Assembly: GCF_000264295.1 (NCBI RefSeq)
Contig: NZ_AJXT01000015.1
Location: 35,466 to 99,465, forward strand
From: Rhodanobacter spathiphylli B39
GTDB taxonomy: Bacteria; Pseudomonadota; Gammaproteobacteria; Xanthomonadales; Rhodanobacteraceae
Length of the DNA: 64,000 bases
Direction of reading: 5' to 3'
Shown: piece by piece, positions 48,001 through 60,031 of the stretch
How the letters are laid out: the number at the start of each line of letters is the position of its first letter
Numbering within the stretch: position 1 is the stretch's first letter
Notes under the pieces: generated by a model
What the model saw: the letters and a program-made list of their open reading frames with translations, nothing else
What the model was told of the DNA's origin: nothing
Database searches by the model: none
Position numbers and translations under genes: made by a program

Positions 48001-48227
48001 TCGCTGCGCTGCCCATCGCGATCGGACTGGGCGAAGGCAGCGAACTGCGTCGTCCGCTGGGCATCGCCCTGATCGGCGGCTTGCTGATCTCGCAAAGCCT
48101 CACCCTGCTGAGCACCCCGGCACTGTACGTGATCTTCTCCTGCCTGGCCCAGCGCCGCCGGGCATGGTCCGCGCGCCGCCGCGAGCGCCAGTTGGCGCGC
48201 CGCCGCCGTCAGCTGGCAGGGGCGTGA
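45087..48227 (+). CDS. RND efflux permease, HAE1/MdtC-like
   Basis: 1046 residues, same architecture as its neighbour. VDDAIVVIEN (about 400-409) carries the TM4 proton-relay aspartates, and GIVKKNAIMMIDFALVAE is conserved. Sequence is clearly different from the first permease, so this is an old paralogue pair rather than a recent duplication. It follows a 227-bp repeat-containing gap. No ribosome site stands out before ATG 45087. The substrate cannot be predicted from sequence. Confidence 0.92.
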   Translation: MNLSGTFIRRPIGTSLLAIGLFVGGMICYFLLGVAALPNMQFPAIFVQASQAGADASTMASTVAAPLERHLGQVPGIETMRSSSSEGSTFVFMMFQNGTDLDAAARDVQAAINSAAPDLPSGLNGAPSYQKANPNDDPIIALAMTSDTQSAADLYNAADSLLAQRLRQLPGVSSVEIAGAATPAIRVDVNLRALNAMGLSPDQLRNALSAANVTSPEGFLSNGKTTMAISATTQMHSADEFARLVIANRNGTPVRLSDVAKVYAGQQDAYQAAWFRGKPAVLMYVYKKADANVIATVDLVKDQLPTLRAYLQPGTELIPFFDGTPTIRASLHEVQATLLISLAMVILTMALFLRRLAPTLIAAVAVPLSLAGAFVLMYVLGYTLNNLTLLALVIAIGFVVDDAIVVIENIIRHIDNGMTRMQATLAGAREIGFTIVSITASLIAVFIPLLFAGGVTGMFMHEFAVTLVSAIVVSALVSLTLTPALCGRFLSGHDAHRAAAPSRLARALDGFHAGMLRLYTRALNFSLRHALLFALTPLVLIVATFFLFGVVKTGLFPQQDTGLIWGRASSSATVSFAESKQRLERLTAMLMADPDVATVGSRLGSSRQGTSGSFNIDLKTRAQGRKDDTFTVLARLSAKAAKYPDLNLRLRPVQDLPSGGGGGTSQGAQYQVSLQGNDQASLQEWLPKLQAELKKNPKLSDVGTDVDEAGLRQNMVIDRDKAARLGVSIGAIDGALYDAFGQRQVSTIYSDINQYKVVVNALPDQTATPDALNRIYVASSSGKMIPITAFTRQEPGLSPSQIVHENQYSTMDLSFNLAPGVSMGEAMAIIQGTVQDMRMPGDIKVQMGSNFRRFQQSQSGMGWLILAAVLTVYIVLGMLYENLIHPVTILSTLPAAGVGALLALWLTGTELSVVAQIALVLLIGIVKKNAIMMIDFALVAEREHGKSPLEAAREACTVRFRPIMMTTMVAILAALPIAIGLGEGSELRRPLGIALIGGLLISQSLTLLSTPALYVIFSCLAQRRRAWSARRRERQLARRRRQLAGA

Positions 48228-48396
48228 CGACGGCAGGCGTGGAACGTCGGGCCACCGCCTGGGCCACCGGTCGTGGCGGGATGACGTGCCCTTTCCGGCG
48301 CCTGTTTCCAGCTGAACGTTCCGGCAACGCACTCACAAGGCGTTAACCGGACGCCCGTTACCTATGGCTCCCACTCTTGGAGACGGAGACCACGCC

Positions 48397-48699
48397 ATGG
48401 GCAACGAAACCGGCAAGCCGGACTTCTCCGATGTGCGCAGCGAGGTGCGCAGCCAGGCCGCGCAGATGCCGCCGGCGGCGAAGGCCGATTTCAGCGACGT
48501 GCAGTCGCATGTGAGTTCGACGGCCGACGAAACCACGATCTACGAAGTGGTGGCAGGCGACAGCCTGTCGAAGATCGCCAGGCACTTCTATGGCGACGGC
48601 AATGCGTGGAAGCCGATCTTCGACGCGAACCGCGACCAGCTCACCGACCCGGATCGCATCAAGGCCGGCCAGATGCTGAAGATTCCGGCGAAGCCCTGA
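48397..48699 (+). CDS. Small LysM-domain protein
   Basis: 100 residues from ATG 48397 (GGAGA at 48384-48388). No signal peptide. Residues 8-20 and 31-43 are a duplicated segment (PDFSDVRSEVRS / ADFSDVQSHVSS), followed by a single C-terminal LysM domain (about 50-98, TIYEVVAGDSLSKIARHFYG ... MLKIP). It resembles the LysM part of the cytoplasmic K+-binding protein Kbp (YgaU) but has no BON domain. Peptidoglycan binding would require export, which is not evident. Confidence 0.8.
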   Translation: MGNETGKPDFSDVRSEVRSQAAQMPPAAKADFSDVQSHVSSTADETTIYEVVAGDSLSKIARHFYGDGNAWKPIFDANRDQLTDPDRIKAGQMLKIPAKP

Positions 48700-48736
48700 G
48701 CAACCACACCGCAAGCCCCGAAACAGGAGACATGCC

Positions 48737-49258
48737 ATGAAGACGACTCGCCAACCCCTGATCCTCGCCGCTTCCCTGGCCGCCGCGCTGGCGCTGGGCG
48801 GCTGCGGCAAGACCGACGACTCGAGCTCGCAGATCCCCGCCACGCCACCGCCCGCGGCCACGGTGCCGCCGCCCGCCACCATGGCGCCCGCCCCCGCCGG
48901 CACCGCCGGCATGGACAACACCGGCAATGCGCCGGCGATCAGCTTCAGCTCGGTCCAGCTGGGCTCCAGCGTGGACGCGAACAACCGGATCGCGGCCAGC
49001 GGCGACACGTTCGCGCCGAAGGACAGCATCTACGCGTCGGTCGACACGGCCGGCAGTGGAAACGGCACGCTGGCCGCGAAGTGGACCTACCAGGATGGCC
49101 AGACCGTGCACGAGGACAGCAAGACGCTGGAAGCGAACGGGCCGGAGACCACCGTGTTCATGATCAGCAAGCCCAGCGGCTTCCCCGCCGGGAACTACAA
49201 GGTGGAGATCTCGCTGGATGGCAAACCGGTGGCCAGCAAGGACTTCTCGGTCAAGTGA
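48737..49258 (+). CDS. Lipoprotein, unknown function
   Basis: 173 residues. Signal peptide with lipobox ALGGC (cysteine about 23), a Pro/Ala/Thr-rich linker (about 33-60), then a beta-rich domain (FSSVQLGSSVDANNRI ... WTYQDGQTVHEDSKTL ... SGFPAGNYKVEISLDG) like Ig-type sandwich domains. Likely tethered to the outer membrane. RBS GGAGA (48725-48729). It follows the LysM gene by 37 bp and may be co-transcribed. Confidence 0.75.
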   Translation: MKTTRQPLILAASLAAALALGGCGKTDDSSSQIPATPPPAATVPPPATMAPAPAGTAGMDNTGNAPAISFSSVQLGSSVDANNRIAASGDTFAPKDSIYASVDTAGSGNGTLAAKWTYQDGQTVHEDSKTLEANGPETTVFMISKPSGFPAGNYKVEISLDGKPVASKDFSVK

Positions 49259-49316
49259 TCCACCGGGTCCGTGTCGGGCGGCATGCGGCGCAACGCGCCG
49301 TCGGCCGCCCGACAGA

Positions 49317-52110
<2,794 letters not shown>

Positions 52111-52134
52111 CGCACTGAGCCGGCCCGTGCCGGG

Positions 52135-52163
52135 AACGGGGCGCCGATCGGCGCCCCGTTTTT
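52135..52163 (+). terminator. Terminator after isocitrate dehydrogenase
   Basis: AACGGGGCGCC (52135-52145) / GGCGCCCCGTT (52150-52160), loop GATC, then TTTTT and C-TTT. A textbook rho-independent terminator. Confidence 0.92.
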
Positions 52164-52232
52164 CTTTGCAGTCGCGCCGGCCTTCGTATCGCGCGGCATC
52201 GACGGTCATCATCTGGAGAGGGAGTTTTCGCG

Positions 52233-53252
52233 ATGCAAGTTAGGCAAGGGCTGTGTCCGCTGCTGCTGATCGTCACCCTGCCGCTGTTCGCGCAATCGGC
52301 GTCCGCGCCGGCGACATCGTCATCCGTCTCGACCCGGGTCGCCGACCTGCCGATGGTGATGGTCAGCGGCGTACAGCCCGGGCCGGGTCTGTGGAAGGTC
52401 AGCAAGGGGGATCACGTGATGTGGGTGCTGGGCACGCTGTCGCCGCTGCCCCGCGACATGCAGTGGCAATCGCAGGAGGTGGCGCAGGTGATCGCCGCCT
52501 CGCAGCAGGTGCTGCTGGCGCCTGCGGTCAGGCTCGAGGCCAAGGTGGGTTTCTTCGGCAAGCTTTTCCTGCTGCCCTCGGCGTACGGCGCGCGCAAGAA
52601 CGACGACGGTCGCAGCCTGCAGGACGTGCTGCCGCCACAGGTGTATGCACGCTGGCAGGTGTTGAAGCAGAAATACATTGGTCGCGATCGCGGCGTCGAG
52701 CGCTGGCGACCGCTGTTCGCGTCGGAGGAGCTCTACCACAAGGCGCTGAAGGCGAACGGCCTGAGCCGTTCCGGGGGTATCCAGGCCAGCATCGACGGTC
52801 TGGCCAAGCAGCACGGCGTGGCCGAGGTGCCGGTGGAATATCGGGTGGTGATCGAGCATCCGCGCGAGGCGATCAAGGCCTTCAGGCAGGCGGCGCCGCA
52901 CGACACCACCTGCTTCATCCGCACCCTGGACAGCGTCGAGCACGACATGCCGGAGATGACCGCACGGGCGAATGCCTGGGCCATCGGCGACCTGCAGGCC
53001 CTGCGCGAACTGCCCGACAGCGATCGCCGCGACGCGTGCGTGGCGGCGGTGACCGGCGCCGGCTTCGCGCAGACACTGGGCCTCGACGACGTGCCGGCGC
53101 GCCTGCGTGCCACCTGGCTGGCGGCCGCGCGCAAGGCGCTGGCGACCAACGCGCAGACCTTCGCCTTGTTGCCGATGGACGGGCTGCTGGACCAGGACGG
53201 CTACCTGGCCACATTGCGCGCCGAGGGTTACCAGGTCGACGCGCCGGAATGA
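52233..53252 (+). CDS. TraB/GumN-family exported protein
   Basis: 339 residues, signal peptide (about 1-24, ending SASA). The domain begins WKVSKGDHVMWVLGTLSPLP (about 53-72), the TraB/GumN opening, with DGLAKQHGVAEV and a C-terminal MDGLLDQDGYLATLRAEGYQ V. In the canonical family the opening motif is GTxH; here it is GTLS, so the usual metal histidine is missing. Function unresolved; related folds include metal-dependent proteases. Confidence 0.8.
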   Translation: MQVRQGLCPLLLIVTLPLFAQSASAPATSSSVSTRVADLPMVMVSGVQPGPGLWKVSKGDHVMWVLGTLSPLPRDMQWQSQEVAQVIAASQQVLLAPAVRLEAKVGFFGKLFLLPSAYGARKNDDGRSLQDVLPPQVYARWQVLKQKYIGRDRGVERWRPLFASEELYHKALKANGLSRSGGIQASIDGLAKQHGVAEVPVEYRVVIEHPREAIKAFRQAAPHDTTCFIRTLDSVEHDMPEMTARANAWAIGDLQALRELPDSDRRDACVAAVTGAGFAQTLGLDDVPARLRATWLAAARKALATNAQTFALLPMDGLLDQDGYLATLRAEGYQVDAPE

Positions 53253-53265
53253 TCCCCGCGGATGG

Positions 53266-54210
53266 TCAGGCGCTGGCGAGATCCAGTCGGGCGATCTCGT
53301 TGCCATCCAGCTGCAGTTCGGTAGCCCCGAGCAATTCGCGCAATTGCTCCACGCTGGTGGCGCTGACGATCGGTGCGGTGAGGCCGGGGCGGGCGATCAG
53401 CCAGGCCAGCGCGACCTGGGCCGGGGTGGCGTGGTGGGCGGCGGCCACCGCGTCCAGCGCGGCCAGCACCTGCAGGCCGTGCGGGTTCAGGAATTTCTTC
53501 ACCGCGCCACCGCGTGCCGAGCTCTTGGCCAGGTCGGCGGCGCTGCGGTACTTGCCGCTGAGAAAGCCGCTGGCCAGGGCGTAGTAGCTGATCACGCCGA
53601 TGTTTTCGCGGCGGATCAGCGGCTCCAGTGCCTGCTCGTAGCCGGCGCGGCTGACCAGGTTGTACTCCGGCTGCAGGCTTTCGTAGCGGGGCAGGCCGTG
53701 CCGCTGCGACATCGCCAGCGCGTCGGCGAAGCGGTTGGCGCTGAAGTTGGACGCACCGATCACGCGCACCTTGCCCGCCTCGATCAGGCGGGCGAAGGCG
53801 CCCAGGGTTTCCTCCATCGGCACGCTGGCGTCGTCCTCGTGCGCCTGGTACAGGTCGATGCAGTCGACCTGCAGGCGTTGCAGCGAGCCGTCCACCGCCT
53901 GTCGGATGTTCACCGGCGACAGGCCCGGCTGCTCGGCCCACTTGGCCACCTTGGTCGAGATCACCACGCGGTCGCGCCTGCCGCTCCGCTTCAGCCACTT
54001 GCCGATGATGGTTTCCGATTCACCGCCGCGGTTGCCCGGCACCCACGCCGGATAGACGTCCGCGGTGTCGATCAGGTTGCCGCCGGCATCGACGAAGGCA
54101 TCGAGCAGTTCGAACGAACGCTTCTCGTCGGCGCTCCAGCCGAACACGTTGCCGCCGAAGGCGAGCGGGGCGATGGAAAGCGGCGAGTTGCCGAGTGGGC
54201 GCTGGTGCAT
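53266..54210 (-). CDS. Aldo/keto reductase
   Basis: 314 residues. (beta/alpha)8 NADPH-dependent reductase: GGNVFGWSADEKRSFELLD, catalytic D-x3-Y in IDTADVY (D48, Y52), lysine in STKVAKW, histidine in YQAHEDD, and C-terminal PIVSATSVEQLRELL nucleotide-binding loop. Closest to the YajO/TAS-type group. Substrate not predictable. It converges on the TraB/GumN gene with a 13-bp gap. Confidence 0.88.
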   Translation of the reverse strand: MHQRPLGNSPLSIAPLAFGGNVFGWSADEKRSFELLDAFVDAGGNLIDTADVYPAWVPGNRGGESETIIGKWLKRSGRRDRVVISTKVAKWAEQPGLSPVNIRQAVDGSLQRLQVDCIDLYQAHEDDASVPMEETLGAFARLIEAGKVRVIGASNFSANRFADALAMSQRHGLPRYESLQPEYNLVSRAGYEQALEPLIRRENIGVISYYALASGFLSGKYRSAADLAKSSARGGAVKKFLNPHGLQVLAALDAVAAAHHATPAQVALAWLIARPGLTAPIVSATSVEQLRELLGATELQLDGNEIARLDLASA

Positions 54211-54318
54211 GGAATACCCCGGATGGTGGCAGGCGAAGGAACCGCGCGCGGCCCGGCCGGCGGCGCGCCATCTCGTCGAAGTGGCTGCATATCCGCAGTA
54301 TTCAAGCCCGCGCCAGGT

Positions 54319-54501
54319 TCAGCGCGGGCCGGCGAGGCGCGGCCACACATGGGCGCAGCAAGCCATCACGGTGCGTTTGGCCAGGCTGGCCTGCTTGTCG
54401 TCCCGGGCGGGCTTGAGCGGAGCGTCGGTACGCCAGTCCAGGTCTTCCTTGCGCACCAGGTGGCCGTGCAGGAACAACAGGTCTTTCCACAGCGAGTTCA
54501 T
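54319..54501 (-). CDS. Small 60-residue protein, unknown
   Basis: Starts MNSLWKDLLFLHGHLVRKED at ATG 54501 behind an excellent ribosome site AAGGAGG (minus strand, 54508-54514, 6 bp spacing). The N-terminal half is amphipathic helix; the C-terminal half is basic with CC at 48-49 (VMACCAHVWPRL). No known family recalled. The strong start supports it being real. It lies 108 bp upstream of the aldo/keto reductase on the same strand, and its start faces the divergent LysR gene. Confidence 0.6.
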   Translation of the reverse strand: MNSLWKDLLFLHGHLVRKEDLDWRTDAPLKPARDDKQASLAKRTVMACCAHVWPRLAGPR

Positions 54502-54608
54502 GGGGAGCCTCCTTGGGAGGGCTGCGACTTGGGGAGCGCTCAAGATACGCACGCGCCAGGCCGCCAGAAAGCGATATATTCGCAAGTCAGGCTTGAAGGA
54601 AATTCAAG

Positions 54609-55529
54609 ATGGGAAAGTTGCCGCTGGGCCTGCTGCAGCAGTTCGTGCTGGTCGCCCGACTGGGCAACCTGTCGCGCGCCGCAGCGCAGGCGAACCTCAC
54701 CGTCAGCGCGCTCAGCCACCAGATGCGCCAGCTGGAAGAACGCCTGGAACGGCGCCTGTTCGAACGCGGTCCGCGCGGCGTGACGCTGACCGTCGAAGGC
54801 TGCAGCCTGCTGGAGGCGGTCGGCGGCCACGTCGACGGCATCGAGCACGCGCTGGCGGCATATCGCACGCGCCGCCATGACGCACTCACGCTCAGCGCCA
54901 GCCCCGGCATCATGTCGAGCTGGCTGGTGCCCCGGCTGCCGCGGCTGGTGGTCGCGCATCCGGAGCTGGAGCTCAGCCTGCAGTCGGGGTCGACCCTGGT
55001 GAATTTCGAGCGCGAACCGGTGGATGTCGGCCTGCGCTACGGCCGCGGCGAGTGGCCCGGCCTGCACAGCGAGCGGCTGTTCGGCGAATGGATCGCGCCG
55101 GTGGCCGCGCCCGAGCTGGTGGCGCGGATGGGCGAGACGGATCCGCGCGACCTGTCGCGCTGGCCGCTGCTCGGCGAGCCGGCGCCGTCGACGCGCTGGG
55201 ACGACTGGTTCAAGCGCAGCGGCGGCGCCCGGCCGCAGCGTTACGTGGCCCAGTTCGACAGCCTCGATGCGCTGCGCCATGCGGCGCTGGAGGGTCTTGG
55301 CGTGGCGCTGGGACGGATGGTGACGTCGAAGTCGCTGATCGATGCCGGCCGGCTGCAGGTGCTGGGCGAGCGCTACATGGCAGTCAAGGAGGCGTACTGG
55401 CTGGTGTATCCGCCACGCTCGCTGGAACATCGCGGCCTGCAACTGTTCCGCGAGTGGCTGCTGTCCGAGGCGGAGGATTACCGGCGGCAGATGTCGGCGT
55501 TCCGGCCCGGGGACACGGCGATGGACTGA
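54609..55529 (+). CDS. LysR-family transcriptional regulator (GcvA-like)
   Basis: 306 residues. N-terminal winged HTH (about 6-65, LQQFVLVARLGNLSRAAAQANL then ALSHQMRQLEERLERRLFER) and a LysR substrate domain (GIMSSWLVPRLPRLVVAHPE; VDVGLRYGRGEWPGL; YWLVYPPRS), nearest to GcvA/AmpR-type regulators. Divergent from the small 60-residue gene and possibly its regulator and that of the aldo/keto reductase. Inducer unknown. Its stop is the first part of a hairpin. Confidence 0.88.
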   Translation: MGKLPLGLLQQFVLVARLGNLSRAAAQANLTVSALSHQMRQLEERLERRLFERGPRGVTLTVEGCSLLEAVGGHVDGIEHALAAYRTRRHDALTLSASPGIMSSWLVPRLPRLVVAHPELELSLQSGSTLVNFEREPVDVGLRYGRGEWPGLHSERLFGEWIAPVAAPELVARMGETDPRDLSRWPLLGEPAPSTRWDDWFKRSGGARPQRYVAQFDSLDALRHAALEGLGVALGRMVTSKSLIDAGRLQVLGERYMAVKEAYWLVYPPRSLEHRGLQLFREWLLSEAEDYRRQMSAFRPGDTAMD

Positions 55530-55670
55530 GAGGTTGTGAGTTTTTCAACCTCTCAGGCCGGCCAGGAGGGCCGGGCATGAAGCAGTCACGCAAGTGACTG
55601 TTTCATGTGAGCGAGCCCGGGCATGTACCGGACTCGCGATAGAAGAAAACCACAGGAAGTGGTTTTCTTC
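55527..55670. repeat. Array of five successive hairpins
   Basis: (1) TGAGAGGTTG/CAACCTCTCA, 55527-55555, includes the LysR stop codon; (2) CCGGCC/GGCCGG, 55558-55574; (3) a 13-bp stem around loop GCAA, 55577-55606; (4) GCGAGCCCGG/CCGGACTCGC with one mismatch, 55611-55637; (5) GAAGAAAACCAC/GTGGTTTTCTTC, 55642-55670. Essentially every base of this stretch is in a stem or short loop. Only (1) is near a terminator design. Confidence 0.9.
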
Positions 55671-55747
55671 ACAGGCTTGAAGCGGTTTCGCAATCTGCCC
55701 GGACACGTCATCATCGTGGGTCGTTGTCGACCGCCGTCAGGAGTTGA

Positions 55748-56863
<1,116 letters not shown>

Positions 56864-56945
56864 CGTAGAATGTGCGGGCGCCGCCAGCCACGCTGACGGC
56901 GTTCGCCGTTTCCATGTCTGCACACGTCATGCCCAGGGTCGTTCC

Positions 56946-57608
56946 ATGAGCCGCACTGCCATCCTCATCGACGGTGCCTTCTTTCTTGCCCGCTATCGCA
57001 AGGTCTACGGCGAGCGCGACGCCGGTGATGCGCGGGCGGTGGCCAAGACCGTGTTCGGCATGGCGCTGGAGCACCTGAAGGCGGTCGACCGCCCGCGCGA
57101 GCAGCTGTACCGGATCTTCTTCTACGATTGCCCGCCGCTGGAAAAGAGTTTCATCAAGCCGGTCAGCGGCGACAGCATCGACTTCGGCCGTACCGGCGCG
57201 GCCGCGTTTCGCCGCGAACTGCACGACCAGCTGCGTCGCCAGCGCAAGATGGCGCTGCGGCTTGGGCGTCTGTCCGAGCGCGGCGAGTGGCAGCTGAAGC
57301 GCAGCGCCTACCAGCAGTTGCGCGACGGCAGCCTGCGCTGGGACGATCTGGACGACGGCCACTTCGAGCCGGACATGCGCCAGACCCAAGTCGACATGAA
57401 GATCGGCATCGACATCGCGGCGCTGACCTACAAGAAGCTGGTCGACCAGATCATCCTGATCGCCGGCGACGCGGATTTCATCCCGGCCGCAAAGCTGGCC
57501 CGCTACGAAGGCATCGACTTCATCCTCGACCCGATGTGGCAGGGCATCGCGCCGGATCTGCACGAACACATCGACGGCCTGCAATCGGTGTGCCCGCGTC
57601 CGTCCTGA
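56946..57608 (+). CDS. NYN-domain (LabA/DUF88) putative ribonuclease
   Basis: 220 residues. PIN-like NYN fold: ILIDGAFF (5-12) with D9, RIFFYDCPPLE (about 57-67), and LIAGDADFIPAAKLARYEG (about 173-191) with conserved GDADF. Family members are metal-dependent RNases or RNA-processing proteins; LabA has a clock role in cyanobacteria. Substrate here is unknown. Single gene. Confidence 0.8.
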   Translation: MSRTAILIDGAFFLARYRKVYGERDAGDARAVAKTVFGMALEHLKAVDRPREQLYRIFFYDCPPLEKSFIKPVSGDSIDFGRTGAAAFRRELHDQLRRQRKMALRLGRLSERGEWQLKRSAYQQLRDGSLRWDDLDDGHFEPDMRQTQVDMKIGIDIAALTYKKLVDQIILIAGDADFIPAAKLARYEGIDFILDPMWQGIAPDLHEHIDGLQSVCPRPS

Positions 57609-57684
57609 GGCCTGCACCGGGATTGCACATGGTTTTCGTGATATTGGAAGTTCGAACGTTCCGCCACACGCCAGGGAGTTGACC

Positions 57685-58638
57685 ATGATTCGTGCAACCG
57701 CAGCGGCGAAACCTGCCGGGATCGGCATCGCGGCAGCCTTGCTGCTGGCATTCGCGCTGCTGCTGCCCGGGCCCTCCCGCGCACAGGCCGCGTCGGCCGG
57801 ATCGGTGGAGTCGGATCAGCCGGTGGATGAGCTGGTGCCGCCCACCAGCGCCAGCGATTTCACCGCTTCGCAGCTGGACGGCGTGCTGGCCGGCAGCTGG
57901 CGTTCGCCCGCCAACCGCGCGCGCGACGCCTACCGCCATCCCAAGGCCACCCTGCAGTTCTTCGGCGTGCGGCCCGACCAGACGGTGATCGAGATCACCC
58001 CCGGCGGTGGCTGGTACGCGGAAATCCTGGCGCCGCTGCTGAACGACAACGGCCATTACATCGCCGCGGAGAAAGCCCCGTCCGCCGACAGCGAGGCGCG
58101 CAGCGACGACAGCGCGTTGCGCCGGAAATTCGCCGCGGACTCGGCGCATTACGGCAATGCCCGCATCGTCGAATTCGATGCTGCCGCGCCGAAGTTCGGG
58201 GCGCCCGGCTCGGCCGACGTGGTGCTGACCTTCCGCAACGTGCACAACTGGATTGCTGCCGATAAAGGCACGGCCGGTACCGGCCCGACCATGTTCAAGG
58301 CCTTCTTCGACGTACTCAAGCCCGGCGGCGTGCTCGGCGTGGTCGATCACCGCGCCGGCGAAGGCGCCGCGATCGATGCGGTGAAAGGCAGCGGCTACCT
58401 GCCCACGTCGTACGTGGTGAAGCTGGCCACCGATGCCGGCTTCGTGCTGGAGGAAAGCAGCGAGGTCAACGCGAATCCGAAAGACACCAGAGACTATCCG
58501 AAGGGCGTCTGGACCCTGCCGCCGACCCTGACCCTGGGCGACCGGGACAAGGCGAAGTACCAGGCGATCGGCGAATCGGACCGGATGACGCTGAAGTTCG
58601 TCAAGCCGACGGCGCCCGCCGGACATGAAGCGCATTGA
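57685..58638 (+). CDS. Exported class I SAM-methyltransferase-like protein (COG4798)
   Basis: 317 residues from ATG 57685 (AGGGA 57673-57677). A clear signal peptide (hydrophobic about 13-30, ending SRAQA) is followed by a methyltransferase-like fold: motif I VIEITPGGGWYAEILAP (about 97-113), VVLTFRNVHNW, LKPGGVLGVVDHR. The GxGxG of motif I is TPGGGW. Periplasmic export is odd for a SAM-dependent enzyme. COG4798 proteins share this layout. Whether it is catalytic is unknown. Confidence 0.75.
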   Translation: MIRATAAAKPAGIGIAAALLLAFALLLPGPSRAQAASAGSVESDQPVDELVPPTSASDFTASQLDGVLAGSWRSPANRARDAYRHPKATLQFFGVRPDQTVIEITPGGGWYAEILAPLLNDNGHYIAAEKAPSADSEARSDDSALRRKFAADSAHYGNARIVEFDAAAPKFGAPGSADVVLTFRNVHNWIAADKGTAGTGPTMFKAFFDVLKPGGVLGVVDHRAGEGAAIDAVKGSGYLPTSYVVKLATDAGFVLEESSEVNANPKDTRDYPKGVWTLPPTLTLGDRDKAKYQAIGESDRMTLKFVKPTAPAGHEAH

Positions 58639-58671
58639 GCATGGCCTGATGCGCTGCGCTGTCCCGCCCCC

Positions 58672-59208
58672 ATGCTGATCGCCCTCAACAAGCCTTACGG
58701 CGTGCTCTGCCAGTTCACCGATGATCGCGGTCGTCCGACGCTGGCGGATCTTGTCGTGCAAAAGGACGTCTATGCCGCTGGACGGCTGGATCAGGACAGC
58801 GAAGGCCTGCTGCTGCTGACCGACGACGGCCGCCTCGCCCATCGACTCACCGATCCCCGCCACAAGCAGGCCAAGACCTATCTGGCGCAGCTCGACGGCA
58901 GCATCGATGAGGCGGCGCTGCAGGCGCTTGCGCGAGGCCTGGTGCTGAGCGATGGCCCGACCCTGCCGGCCGAGGCGAAACTGGTCGACGAGCCGGCATG
59001 GCTGTGGCCGCGCAAGCCGCCGGTGCGTTTTCGCAAGGCGATCCCGACCAGCTGGATCAGCCTCACGCTGCGCGAAGGACGCAACCGGCAGGTGCGCCGG
59101 ATGACCGCCGCGGTCGGGTTCCCGACCCTGCGCCTGATCCGCGTGCAGATCGGCGAACACCGGCTCGCCGGCCTCGCTCCGGGCGAGACGCGCGTGCTGG
59201 CGGACTGA
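58672..59208 (+). CDS. rluE: 23S rRNA pseudouridine synthase RluE-like
   Basis: 178 residues. RsuA-family synthase without an S4 domain: [14 protein letters not shown] (2-15), catalytic D40 in [24 protein letters not shown], and [29 protein letters not shown] C-terminal block. The lack of S4 and the small size are like RluE (23S U2457) rather than RluB/RsuA; the target site is inferred. Confidence 0.85.
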   Translation: MLIALNKPYGVLCQFTDDRGRPTLADLVVQKDVYAAGRLDQDSEGLLLLTDDGRLAHRLTDPRHKQAKTYLAQLDGSIDEAALQALARGLVLSDGPTLPAEAKLVDEPAWLWPRKPPVRFRKAIPTSWISLTLREGRNRQVRRMTAAVGFPTLRLIRVQIGEHRLAGLAPGETRVLAD

Positions 59209-59233
59209 GCCGCCGCGCCGTTGCGCACGCCGG

Positions 59234-60031
59234 TCACGAGGCGGGCGGAAGGCCGAAGAACGCCTCGGCGGTCGCGGTGCTGTTCGCCGCCGTAACGGCC
59301 ACGCTCTCGCCGCGATCGCGGGCGATTTCCTCGCAGATGTGCTTCAGGTACATTGGCTCGTTGCGCCGGTGCGCGGGCTGCGGGCGCACCGTGCGCGGCA
59401 GCAGGTAGGGTGCATCCGTCTCGATCATCAGCCGGTTCGCCGGAATCCCGCGCACCAGCTCGCGCAGGTGGGTGCCCCGGCGTTCATCGCAGATCCAGCC
59501 GGTGATGCCGATGTGGCAGTCCAGCGCCAGGTAGTCACGCAGCGCCTCGCCGGTATCGGTGAAGCAGTGCACCACCGCCCCCGGAACCTTGTCGCGGTAG
59601 CGGGCGAGCAGGGCGACGAAGTCGCTGTGGGCGTCGCGCTGGTGCAGGAACAGCGGCTTGCCCACGTCCACCGCCAGCTGCAGTTGCCGTTCGAACACCT
59701 CCAGCTGCACCCCGCGCGGCGAGTAGTTGCGGTTGTAGTCCAAGCCGGTTTCGCCGATGGCCACCACCGCGGGGTCCTGCGCGAACTCGCGCAGCGCCGC
59801 GTCGGTCGCATCGTCGTATTCAACGGCGTGATGGGGATGGACGCCAGCCGTGGCAAACAGTCGGGCCGGATGCCGGGCCGCCAGGACGCGGGCGCTGGCG
59901 CTGCCGTCGCGCGACGCGCCGGTGACGATCATCCGGTCCACGCCGTGCGCCTGCGCACGCTGCATCACAGCATCCAGATCGTGGTGAAAGGACTCGTGGG
60001 TGAGGTTGGCACCGATATCGAGCAGTCGCAT
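59234..60031 (-). CDS. tatD: TatD-family deoxyribonuclease
   Basis: 265 residues from ATG 60031. Metal-dependent TIM-barrel hydrolase. It begins MRLLDIGANLTHESFHHDL, the TatD-proper form where the usual HxH is xN, followed by AIGETGLDYNRNYSP, FLHQRDAHSDF, VVHCFTD and MIETDAPYLLPR with the metal ligands. TatD is a 3'-5' DNase in DNA repair and oxidative stress. It converges on rluE with a 25-bp gap. Confidence 0.92.
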   Translation of the reverse strand: MRLLDIGANLTHESFHHDLDAVMQRAQAHGVDRMIVTGASRDGSASARVLAARHPARLFATAGVHPHHAVEYDDATDAALREFAQDPAVVAIGETGLDYNRNYSPRGVQLEVFERQLQLAVDVGKPLFLHQRDAHSDFVALLARYRDKVPGAVVHCFTDTGEALRDYLALDCHIGITGWICDERRGTHLRELVRGIPANRLMIETDAPYLLPRTVRPQPAHRRNEPMYLKHICEEIARDRGESVAVTAANSTATAEAFFGLPPAS

